A stretch of DNA of 64,000 nt from Crocodylus rhombifer (taxonomy: Eukaryota > Chordata > Crocodylia > Crocodylidae): positions 613,623-677,622 of the forward strand of contig JAVSML010000978.1 in NCBI GenBank assembly GCA_038503035.1, read 5' to 3'. The translations under genes and the position numbers were made by a program. Below, piece by piece: positions 12,554 through 23,270 of the stretch. Positions within the stretch are counted from its first letter, which is position 1. Every line of letters starts with the position of its first letter. The notes beneath the pieces are model-generated. The model ran no database searches and was not told the DNA's origin. It worked only from the letters and a program-made list of their open reading frames with translations.

Positions 12554-13920
12554 CAGGGATAGGCAAAGTTCAGCTCGTGGGCCGCATCTGGTCAGTGAGG
12601 GACTCTGTTTCCCAGCCGCCCCTGCCTGAATGGCTTGGGCCGGTCTCCACAGAGACCCCAGCTGCACCTGCGCAGGAAAGCTCAAGCTGGGGTTGCCACA
12701 GAGACCAGCCTCAGCCACGTGGCAGTGCACGTAGCACAGCAGTGCAGGGGGCTGCTCCAGAGCTGGGGGCATCTTTTTCCAGAGCCAGGGCACAATCTGT
12801 AGTCTGCATGCTCTGGGCAAGGGCGTGCAGACAGGGATCATGGCTCTGCCCCAGCTCCAGACCAGGCTGTCACCACTGCAAGGAGCCATGGCAGAGCTGC
12901 AATCCCCTGTGTGTGCGCCCCTGCCTGGAGTGTGCAAGCTACAGATCACAGCTCTGCCCTGGCTCCAGAGCAAGCTGCTAGGGCTGTGCAAAGCTCTAGT
13001 CCCTAATTTGATTCAGCAGAGATTCGGCCCAGTTCGGTGGCTGAATCTCCAAATCGAATCAAGAGACTCTTTAATTTCTCTGAATCGAATCGGAACCCTC
13101 TGAATCGATTCAGAGAGAATTGGACATAAACACAGCTTTAAATATTTTTTCTACATACCTCAAGGTACCAGGAGGCTCCTGAATGCTGCGATGCTGGGGC
13201 GGATGGAGCATCCCATAGGAGCATGGTGTGGCGGGGAGGGGAATCCCTAGCACGCAGATCCAGAAGTGGACTGGAAGCACTTCCAAGTCACCAGGGAGTG
13301 TGTGTGGACCCCCCACCACACCTCCGTGGCTCAGCAACTGGTGCCTCCTGGGTCTGGGGGGGCACCCAGGGTCCCCCAGCATACTTCCAGCCCACTTCCA
13401 GGTTCGCTGCGAGCACATGGGGGGCCCCCCCGTGCTCCCATGGGATGTTCCATTCGCCCCACCATCACAGTGTTCATGAGCTGCACTAGTACCTTGAGGT
13501 ATGTAGAAAAAACATTTAAAGGTATGTCTATGGCCAAATCACTGATTCTCTCAATCCACATCGAATCTTCAGATTTGGATTCAGCCGAAACAAACTGGGG
13601 ACAGTGATCTGAATCAACTAATTGAACTGCTGTCCCTGATTTGGGCCAAATCTGAATCTGAATCAAATACGGCCCACTTCGCACACCCCTACAAGCTGCC
13701 CCATCCCAAGTTCCCAGCAGCTCCACAGTAGCCCTCTGCGCTGCTCTGCCGCAGGTGCTGCCAGCGCAGCTGAGGCAGGTCTCTGTAGCAAGCCCAGCCT
13801 GAGCTTTCTCATGCAGGTGGTGTTTGGGGTCTCCATGCAGACCCGCCCAAGCCATATGGGCAGGGGCTGCTGGGGAATGGAGTCCAGCTGCTGGCTGGAT
13901 CGGCCATTTTGCCACCCCTG
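12554..13920. mobile_element. Non-autonomous hAT element (outer element of a nested pair)
   Basis: Flanked by a perfect 8-bp target duplication CTGTAGTG (12546-12553 and 13921-13928), the hallmark of hAT insertion. Terminal inverted repeats are CAGGGATAGGCAAA at the left and the complement of CAGGGGTGGCAAAA at the right. The interior is partly a fold-back: words near the left end (GCTTGGGCCGGTCTCCA, CACCTGCGCAGGAAAGCTC) reappear inverted near the right end. There is no transposase frame. The element was itself split by a second hAT at 12979-13691. Confidence 0.85.
12979..13691. mobile_element. Non-autonomous hAT element with GATTCGATT-rich ends (inner, nested)
   Basis: A 713-bp element inserted into the outer hAT, with a perfect 8-bp target duplication CAAGCTGC (12971-12978 and 13692-13699). 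Terminal repeats are TAGGGCTGTGC and GCACACCCCTA. Both flanks inside the ends are packed with GATTCGATT/AATCGAATC words in opposite orientation, a subterminal array that could serve as transposase binding sites. The middle holds mirrored GC-rich segments. No coding capacity. The same family occurs at 56043-57032. Confidence 0.87.
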
Positions 13921-14419
13921 CTGTAGTGATAACCCCATTGCAAGATATCAGTGCAGCATAAACAATAGAAGTTATGTTTTTCTCCATTCCTGCCATAACT
14001 GATGAGTTTTATTAAGCTTTTCTTGCATATGTGAACTGTGTTCCATGTTCCATTAAATGGAAATAAGAAGCCTATCATTGTCATTATTATTAATGATATT
14101 GTTACAATTAATAATAAATATTTATTTGTATGCCAGGGATGCATAGCAGCCTCAGTCACTAATCAGGCTCCACTGTGCTCAACACTGTATTATATAAAAC
14201 CATACAATTAGGACACAAGATGACAGCTGATAGATGGATACCCCTAACAGGGCTTATCTATTTTTTTTTTTTAATTTGTAGATGATGAAATACAATATTT
14301 ACTCATATACCATATGCATCTTGGCCGTCCCCTCCCCCCGCAATCAGACCTCCAAAATTGTGAGTGTATCTTAAGTGGGGGACCTACAGAAAAAGCACAG
14401 TGGAATAAAGTAAGCAGAC

Positions 14420-15420
14420 ACTGGATGTGTCTACACAACACACTTTGCTATGCAATAGAATAATCTACTGTGTAGTATAGCAACACTATGTAACTGTGTA
14501 CAGCAGCTACTGCTCATTAAAATAGACTAATGAGAGGTTTTATACTACCTGTAAATATGGGCCATCTATACACGTGTTCGGGGTGGGGAGGGACACTTAA
14601 GTTAGAGCAGTACTAATTAAAGAACCCACAACATTACATGTATTTGGCATCCCTACATTTCAAAATAGTGGTTGGGGCACTTTAACTAAAGCTTCTTCAA
14701 CAAGTTAAAGTACCCCCATCACCATTTTGAAGTGCAGGGATCTTGAACAGACGTGATGTGGAGGCTGCTGGGGTGCGCTAATTAGCAGGCTCCAGCCGAC
14801 TCAATTAACTGAGTCTGCTTTGATGCATGCTAATTGGTACACATCAGAGCAGATGTCTGAGCACATGTGTAGGTGCCCACAGGGAGCAGATTTACTGCAC
14901 ATTAGCTAATGCACAGTAGTGCATGGTTACATAGCTGAGTGCAAACTGCTCCTGATCATCCCAGGCAGCAGGGGGGTGGCAGAACTGTCCCCTCCCCTGG
15001 GCAGCTGCCTGCTTCCCAGTCCCTGCTCCGATTGGCTGATTGGGGAAGGGGCTGGGACACTGTTCCCTGCCCTGGGCAGCTAACTGCTGCCGGGGCTGGC
15101 TCTGATCTCCAGAGCCAGAGTGGGGACAATTTCCCCTGCCCCCACAGCAGGCAGCTCCTGGGCCCCAGTATCAGACCCAGGACCTGCCTGCTGTAAGGGT
15201 TAGGGGACATTGTCTCCACACAGGCTCCAAGATCAGAGTGTGAGTTGGGCAGCGGGCAGCAGCTTGGGGCAGGGGTTTGGGGTGGAAGGCAGCTGCTCCC
15301 ATCCCCTGGAGCTCAGGCGTGACAGGTGCACGTGTAGACATGTTCTCAAGGAAAGCGTACAGCGCAGTATTTTACTGCACAGTAAGCTTTCTGCTCATTA
15401 ATTGCACATGTAGATGTGCC
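14420..15420. mobile_element. MITE-like block with TGTCTACAC / GTAGATGTG ends
   Basis: The left end contains GGATGTGTCTACACAACACA (about 14423) and the right end GCACATGTAGATGTGCC (about 15404-15420), which match as imperfect inverted repeats. Inside are an AT-rich part rich in TTAA words and a GC-rich part (14960-15330) with mirrored GGCAGC/GCTGCC words. The segment 14680-14840 shares words with 18380-18560 in rearranged order. No target duplication is clear and no protein is encoded. Confidence 0.4.
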
Positions 15421-15889
15421 AAGATGGCTTCCACTTCTACCCGGGGCTACAAAGTGCAGGTACAGAGTCCAGAGTTAACCTTCTCACAGCTGCTGGTGAG
15501 GCAGCAGCTTTTTTTCTCACTCACCTTCAGAGCCACTGAGCTGGCTGAGGGTGAGTGAGCTGCTGCTTGCAGTCCGTAGCCTTGATGAGTATATCTTGAT
15601 TCTTTACAGGAATTTATAAAGAGAACTATTTACAGTAAAGAACTATCTTACTACTGACCTTGTAACCCTCGGGGGCCTCGCCTTGTTGCTGTCCTGCTAC
15701 AGTAGGAATTTTCTGCCATCTCACCCAAAGTGTCTCCTGGGATGCCACACTTCCTAGATATTCTGTTTCCAGGAGGACTTAATCTTTGTCACATAATTGT
15801 CCATGACTCTGGAAAAACATTTTTATGTTTTGCCTTCTAAATAAACCAATATACATGTTTTATTTGGGGCATTTGATATACAAGAAAAT

Positions 15890-16185
15890 ATGGCACCTGT
15901 CTGTGGCTGGATCTCATTTGTGGTATCAGACCACAACCTGATTCAATGTTGGGTCAGTCCATAGATGTGATCTGGTAATCCAGCATGACCCCGCATACCA
16001 GATCTGGCCACAGCCAGTCTAGTGCACAGGGCTTCCTAGGGTTTCCCATGGCTCTGGGAGCCACAGCGATTCACGTTGCCATCATTTCCTCACCACCAAG
16101 TATCCAGACCCATGGGGAGCCCCGGAAGCCAGATAACATGGCTCCATGGGCTGGATCCAGCCTATGGGCCATAGGTTGAGCATGT
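15890..16185. mobile_element. hAT-like repeat, partial
   Basis: The right end reads ATAGGTTGAGCATG, the complement of a CATGCTCAACCTAT end typical of hAT elements in which CAGNNGTGCTCAACCT is common. It shares GACCCATGGGGAGCC and ATAACATGGCTCCATGGGCT with the hAT at 52651-53066. The left end is not recognisable. Confidence 0.4.
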
Positions 16186-18317
16186 CATATTTAGTTTACA
16201 TGACATATTTATGTTGTGTTATTATAGCTTAGATCAAGTTAAATGTGTTAGAAAAAGACAGTGACTCAGAACTGGACCTGGTGTTTGTCATCAGACCTGT
16301 ACAATACACTGTAGAGTCACCCCCCCCACAACAGCTGACAAGGAATTTGTGAGGTTACAAATGAGAGGTATCAAATGGAGCCACATGCTTTTATACAGGA
16401 GTCAAATCCATGGGTACAACTGAACCCTTCGGTCAAATGCAGAATCCTTAGACTTGAAGCTGAAGAGGGCAATGCCATACATCTACAGACTGTTTGGCCC
16501 CATATTCTCATGCAACACTATGCAATGAAATGTATTTCAAAGCATGAATTCAACATTCTGCTTAACAATGGCATGTGTTAAACTTCAGTCCCTATTGGAG
16601 CAGTGTGTTGACAGTGCATGTTGTATCATCTTATCTGTATTATTCTTATAATTGCATAATATCAGCAAATGAAATATCAGCTTACCTCCTAATTCCATTT
16701 TATAATACAGACCATGAGTATAATCTAGTGTTTAGGAATTAGAGGCGGGCTCCAGCTACAGAATTCATAGCTGGATTTCAAGAACTCTTCAGTTTAACAG
16801 TATGCAGGGAAGAGCAATGGGCTTTAGCCAAGCAGCTGTTGTGACTATGATGAGTCTTGTGACACTGTTTAAAGTTCAGGTACATTGCTACGTACTTGAA
16901 CCTGCTTCCATACCGAGGTTAGTGGGAAGTTTGTAAGATTGCAACATCAGCACAGCGGCTGAAATGGAGGAAGAGCTGCAAAGCTATTAATGTAAGCTGT
17001 GTATTTAAATTCTCACATTAAAAATATACCCCACTCCCCCAGGCAACAAGGCTGCTTCCTAATGGATTTGGATCTTAGATGTTCAAAGAAACAGGAAGAA
17101 AAGCAGCTCCTGTTAAGGGAAAGAGAAAAGGCCATTTCCTCAATATTCAGTTCACCTTTGAAAAAGAATATAGGGCACTAAGTCAAATTCAGGGCAGCAC
17201 AGATGTAACCGAGAGCAGTCTTTCACCTACCGTGTTCACTGATCTCAACTGTGTGCTTAAAGAATGAAATACATAATCAAGTTGGCAATTGCCCAAGAAC
17301 ATACTTGCTCATTAGACCAGAACTGGCCAACTGATGTTTAAAGGACAAATACCATTAGAAGACTGAGAAGTATTACAGTAATTAGTTATATGGAGACTTA
17401 AGACTGAATCCTGCAACCTTTCCTCAGGCAAGCTGTCCCACTGGAGTCACTAGGTCTACTTGTCTGAGTAAGAGCTGTAGGATCAAGCCCTCAAGGGCTT
17501 TTTCGAACAGTGAAAGACTCTACAGTATTCTGGAAACCCTCCCTCAAGCACAGTTACATTCTTTCAACATGAAAAACAATCTTTACCTTTCACAGTGTGA
17601 CACAGTATTATGTGGATGGTAATAAAAGGCTTCCCACATTTTATGTGTTCCCCAGAATTAAGACTTATACTGTAGTTTAAAACATTTACTTTAAAAAAAT
17701 GCAGCTTTGTATTAGAGTACTTGAGGCACAGTGTTCTTTTGACCTTCAGGAAACTTGTTTGGAACCATGGCAGCAAGGGAAGGAAGGATATCTGCTCTTC
17801 TCTCGCCGTCCCTTGATAAGCATTTATTATTTTTCCTGTGATAATGCTAAGAGGCCCCAGTGAGGGATCAGGAACCTGTAGTATTAGGCACCATGTATGT
17901 ACACAGAATACATATACATAGTGAAGTATTTCTGATCAAAGTATCAATCAAAAAAGAACAGGTAGATGCAAGAACACAAAGTACCAGTGAGAAAATTATG
18001 GATAGCATAGCATGTGGTGGTCACAACTCCCCCTAGCTAACCTCATTCTCTAGACTTTTGTAAGCACCATCCCAGGGATTGAGTTTTAATGAAATAACTT
18101 ATTGCTGCCCTAGTGTACCACAGGGCTTCTGTGCCACTCAGAGCCTAGCAATAAAGGACAAAAAAACAAAACAAAAAAGAAAATGAAGAAATCTCCTTTC
18201 AGTCCTGGCCTTCCTTTGAAATGTGCAGACTTGAATGGAAGACAAAGGATGGCCAGTGCCTAGGCCACTAAACAGAGACATGGGAGGCTCATGGTTGCTT
18301 GCCTGCCATAGATTTTC

Positions 18318-18600
18318 TAGCCTCGGGGTACCTATACACATGCAGCGAGGCTGCTCCGACGCGCTATAATTACAGATTAATTGAGTCTGCTGGAGAGTGG
18401 TAATTACTGTATTTCAGCAGACTCCAGCATCATGTGTCTCATTGTCCCCACACTGAAAAATGGCAGCTGGAGCGCTTTAACTGAAGCTTGTTCAATGAGC
18501 TTTAGTTTAAGCGCCCCTGCTGCCATTTTTGAGCATGGGGAAGCTGATACACAAGATGCTTCAGACACTTTAATTAGAATGGCTCTCAGAATCGTTCTTT
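18318..18600. repeat. Palindromic MITE-like repeat
   Basis: Contains ATGGCAGCTGGAGCGCTTTAAC (about 18460) mirrored at about 18500-18530 (AAGCGCCCCTGCTGCCATTT), and the words GACTCCAGC and AATTGAGTCTGCT that also occur in the block at 14700-14830. Ends are uncertain; a TACACATGC-like left end lies near 18333. Confidence 0.4.
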
Positions 18601-18773
18601 ACTGGTTTAATGTTGTCACAGTTTACACCTGCAGTGGTATATTACGCTTCAATTTCTGGTGCCATATTTTGATTTAAATGACTTTGTTACGTAGGGAAGT
18701 AAAACACATCCAATGTATTTTAGCTTTCTATGTAACAGATTGCAGTGATACATCCAGAGAAGGCAGCAGGGCT

Positions 18774-19019
18774 GGTGCATGGGGTGCTGGAAGCCCAGGT
18801 GTGCTTGGGGAAGCTTGGGCTTGGCAGGCTTCCAGTGTCCCGTGCACTGTCTCTGATGCCTTCTCTGGCCACCAGCACACTGAGCCACCCTCCTGCCACC
18901 TTCCTGCCCGCGGGGCAAGCCAGCCTATTCCCAGGTAGCAGGGAAGGTGCATGGGGTGATGGAAGCCCGCCAAGCCCAAGGTTCACCAAGCATGCCCAGG
19001 CTTCCAGCACCCTGTACTG
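18774..19019. repeat. About 60-bp inverted repeats flanking a 120-bp spacer
   Basis: The arm at about 18774-18835 (GTGCATGGGGTGCTGGAAGC ...) reappears as its complement at about 18959-19019 (... GGCTTCCAGCACCCTGTAC) with roughly 85-90% identity by eye. The inner spacer contains an extra copy of GTGCATGGGGTGATGGAAGC at 18948. Probably a fold-back transposon or its core. Confidence 0.6.
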
Positions 19020-19705
19020 TCAGGCTCAACTAATCAGCAGCACCATTTGATACCAGAGCTAAGTTATTCAGTGAATACATTATCACATAAATTTCACCTT
19101 TGTGTATCAAAAAAATATTGATAATAAAATCCAAATACGTATAGAATTAACCAAATATTGGGGAGGAGGGGAATTACAGATCAAAAATGTGTCCTGTAAA
19201 CATGGAGAAATTCACCAGACAATATACTTGATTAATAATATTTCACCAACTCTTTGAATTAATGCCTGTAAAACACTTTTAGATCCTAGTCCAAAGTGTA
19301 ATTTATTGGTGACTATAGAGATGTTTAACTAGAAAAATTGTATTTTTCATTTAGAAATGAAGTATTCTATTCATCTTAAGTGTTTCATGCTTTCTAACAT
19401 AATCCTTAGTGATTCTTATAATAAAAACAGTGAGGACAAAGTGATAGTTAGCCATTTTTCTCCTTAGAGTAACAAAACAATATGCCAAAAGATTAACATA
19501 AATCTCTGCAGTTGATTTCAGCTGGTTAAAGGAGGAATGGTTATGCCACTTTTTCCAGTTGCGTTTTGAGGGGGATTTGACACAGTCTGAACACTTCTGA
19601 ATGATACCTGGCAATTAAGATGGGCAAGGGACTGTCCATCCTGATGGAGTTTAGGACTGAGAGTGGCACTGAACATCTGAAAGGTAGGCACAGAGGGAAT
19701 TTAGA

Positions 19706-20361
19706 TACTTAGGAGACGAAGGAGGGGCCTTAAATTGAAGCAGTGGGTTTTTAAACCCACCGCTTCAGTTTAGGGCAAAGTAAACCCCCATGTTGTACAC
19801 ATACCCTGCATTTACCTGCCTCTCTGGTGGGGAGGGGAGAGTGAGCTGCCGGTGGACGGAACAGTCCCTGGGCTGTGGTGGGGGCTGGTGCTTCCCTCTG
19901 CAGCAGCAGCGGGCCCCGCAGGCAGCACCCGCCTGTAGGCATCTATCTCAGGCTCTCCTAGGGGGCCACAGTGGGAAACACCAGGCCCCCATGCAGCTCA
20001 GGCAGGCTCCGGGGGTTGGGAAAAATCAGGCTGGCTGCTTTTCTTGAGCAGAGCCTGTCTTCCTGGGCTGCTGCCAGGCTGCCTGCAGGGCTTCCTGCAG
20101 AGCCATGGAGCTGCACAGAGCCCGGTGCTTCACTCCACAGCTGTAGGGGCGGTAAACAAATTCCTCGAAGGAGTTTTAGTTTGCTGCACCCCAAATCACT
20201 TAGGCGCATTACGCTGCCAAATTTCCTACAGTGGCTGGAATTAATGCTCAATACACCACCGAGGCGTGCAAACACCGACACCATTAAAGCAGTGCAAAAG
20301 CATTTACCCGCTTTACAGTGTTATGCACACATGCCCCTCGTTTCGTCTACACATGGCCATA
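19706..20361. mobile_element. MITE-like element with GTAGAC(A/G)AAACG ends
   Basis: The right end is CGTTTCGTCTACACATGG (about 20337-20355). The left end is a decayed GGAGACGAAGGAGGGGCC (about 19712-19729), equivalent to the better preserved end of the copy at 9565-9725. Just inside is a strong hairpin, TGAAGCAGTGGGTTT / AAACCCACCGCTTCA (19736-19767), one mismatch in 15 pairs. No coding potential is seen. Confidence 0.5.
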
Positions 20362-21393
20362 CAAGTTAGGCATGGATTCTGTGAATGCCAGAAGCACCTT
20401 TTGAGGTAGGCACCTACAGAGACATTTAGGCTTCTAAATCCTCATTGTGAATTTAGCCCTAAGCCTCTAATCCTGAAGTATCTTGTATTTACTATTAAAT
20501 ATACTTGTAAATGTTATCTACTATCTACTAAGGATGAAACTAATAGAGTTCTTGGAACTAATGCAAAATATAATGTTACTCCCAAAGCCTACATAATTGT
20601 ATAGCAAATTAAATTCTTGCTATGAATATATATTTTAAAGAAATCATACCAAGCTGTACCAAATCTATGGGACTTTCTCATGAATTCACACTCATAAAAA
20701 AAAAAAGTTAATGAAATTAACTGCTCAGTGAGTTGTTTGGAAGTTTTCAAGGTTTGGCTTTACTGCAGGCACTTTGAACAGCAGTCCTGCTGTTGTTCAA
20801 AGGCTCCATAAAATATACTGGCATGTGTGTATCTTTAGGAAGAGCACACCTGAGGCAGAGGTTGCCATGGCAAATGATCTTTTTATTAAAAACCAGGCTT
20901 AATGTACATATTAACTTGTAAAACCTGATGGCATCTGGTGCATACAAATCCTCAGGCTGTTATTAATTATGTTTCCATATTCAAATATTTCAAATGTTTG
21001 TGGAGAGATTTTTTTTTTAATTACTGGGTATCAGATAAAGAATGTTTATTTGGTTGATTTACTGTTTCTTGAACTACGTAACTGAGAAGGGTTCACTAAG
21101 GTGCAAAATGAAAAGGCATCAGTTGCCTCAGAGGATGTTACAAGAAACCCTGTAGTAGCCAGTTATGGGATAACTTGCATACAAGGAATGATTTTTCCCA
21201 GTTCCCAAAGCCAGAAGTTTTATGCCCCGAAACCTGGGGATTTACAACCATTCCAAGTGTCTTATATTGTTTCAACTTTACTCTTATAACCCTGGATATT
21301 CATGTTATCCATATAAATGATTGATCCAGTACAGAATCCTACTAAATTCTTAACCTCAAAGGTAACTTGTGGCAGGAGTCCCATGGCCTAACT

Positions 21394-21783
21394 CAGCACT
21401 GTCCAACTGTCAACCTTTGGGCCCCACATGGCCCACAAGGGGTTAACATGCAGCCCCCGGGACTCCCAACCACTGCTACCCCTTGCTCCTCCAGCAGAAG
21501 TGGCAGGATCCAAGGACTTGGAGCTAGTCCCTCCCTCCTCTGGCTTCCAGGGGAGCAACAGCATCTTGCATAGTATATTGGGCTGGGGAGCTGAAGGTGA
21601 GATGCATGCCCCAGCAAGGGGAGGGGGGCCCACCTGCCTGTGGTGCAGGGGTGGAGGGTGCCATGTGGCATGCAGCCTGTGGGGTCTCTGATCCCTCCAC
21701 TGGAGTGCCTCCCCATGTGGCTCCCATTGGAGTGCCCCGTGGAGTGTACAGCCCCCAGCCACCTTTGAAGTTCGACAGCCCTG
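21394..21783. mobile_element. Non-autonomous hAT element, 390 bp
   Basis: Ends CAGCACTGTCCAACT and (complement) CAGGGCTGTCGAACT form terminal inverted repeats. Flanks GCCTAACT (21386-21393) and GGCTAACT (21784-21791) are an 8-bp target duplication with one mismatch. The interior is GC-rich and carries no transposase frame. Confidence 0.8.
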
Positions 21784-23251
21784 GGCTAACTGAATGCTTT
21801 GTTAAAAATATATTTCCTATTATCAATACTACATATTTTGCCTATCACTTTCACTTAATGCCTCCTTGTTCTTGCATTAGGAAGAAGGAAGAACAGAAGT
21901 GTCCAACTTGCCTCCTTGTTGTTTGGGATACCTTTCTCATGCTACCTTTTATTCACCTCCTCTCTGATGTAAAGAATCCCAGGGTTTTTTGGTTTCTTTT
22001 CCCCATCAATCTCTATTCACATGTTAGTTTTTCCTTGGAATGAACTGAACCTTTTCATTTTGCTCTGTGCTCCTTTTCCCAATTTATTAATATTTATGGA
22101 TGAATATACTCTGCTGAAAGGAGAATGAAGGACAAAAGGATCTTCTCCCATGAGCCCTAAAACTCCTTTTTTCCTGTGGGTGAGACTTCTACCCTCTTTA
22201 CTCTCACAATTGATGCTAAAGCAGAGTGCTGCTACCAGGCTCTTCATATTAATCCATCTAAGTCAGAAGTCTTGTTACCTTTCTGTTAAAAAAGTATCAC
22301 AATCGCTCCACATTAACCTGGAGACCCCCTCCCATGGTTATACTGTTTTGGGGATTGTTGCACACATAATTATGCAAGTAAATAAATTTAAGAGTGAACT
22401 CAGTGGAATTAGTGATGTAGGTAAGTATGAGCAGAATCATGGCCTTTGACTATAAACCATTATGAGACAGGAATCAGATCTTTCGCTGCGATTTCTAGTG
22501 TTAAAACTCCATCAGCACCTAACAAAAAATAAATAAAAATTTGTGTGCAGTATAATATCATAAACACATTTCTTAATCAATTCTACCCCAAGCCCATGTA
22601 ACTATGCTTAGATGACTCCTGAGTATCTTTGTATTATGGGGTCAGGCCTTCAGCTGGTATAATTTACAATAGCTTAACTGGAATCAGAGTAACTACGCCA
22701 GTTTGTGCTAGCTGGCTCACAGTGTTTAGGGGCTCTGCACAGGTGACCCCCTTTCTCAGTTTTTCAGGTCTGACCACAAATGGAGATTTCTGCAAGATCA
22801 GGGCCATACTTTGCAACTGAACCTTTTCTGTTCTACCTTGAAACAAAATGCAAAACCCTCCCAGAAAACTAAACTCCAGTAAATTCTGAAATGATGAAAT
22901 CTTAATCCAAAGTAGCTTATTACAGCTGCAGTTCCCCATAAAGGTAATCCTCTACAGTAGCTGGAATGTGAGCCCCCAGGGCTGTGACCTCCCAATTCAC
23001 CATAGAGACAAATGTTTTCTCCAAAGAAAAAAAAAAAAGATCAAAACTGCCACCTTGTGCTTCTTTTTATGGAACTGTGTTACTCTGCTGCTCCTGAGGT
23101 CGTTATTGACTGAATTTCATGCACATAAAGCCATCTTTTCTGAGGTTAGATTTTTTTTTGTGCTCTTAAATAAGAAACTTCAAGCCAGATGTTGTTGTTT
23201 TGTAAGGTATGTAGGGATTCTGAAATCTAGTGGATATACTAGGTGCTAGAA

Positions 23252-23270
23252 AGTCAGTCAGTCAGTCAGT
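23252..23270. repeat. (AGTC)n microsatellite
   Basis: AGTCAGTCAGTCAGTCAGT, just under five units. A similar CAGTCAGTCAGTCAGT run occurs near 61952. Confidence 0.8.

Noticed and set aside
13331..13996. 221-codon minus-strand open frame
   Set aside because: Runs through the borders of two nested hAT elements, so it cannot be an ancestral gene.
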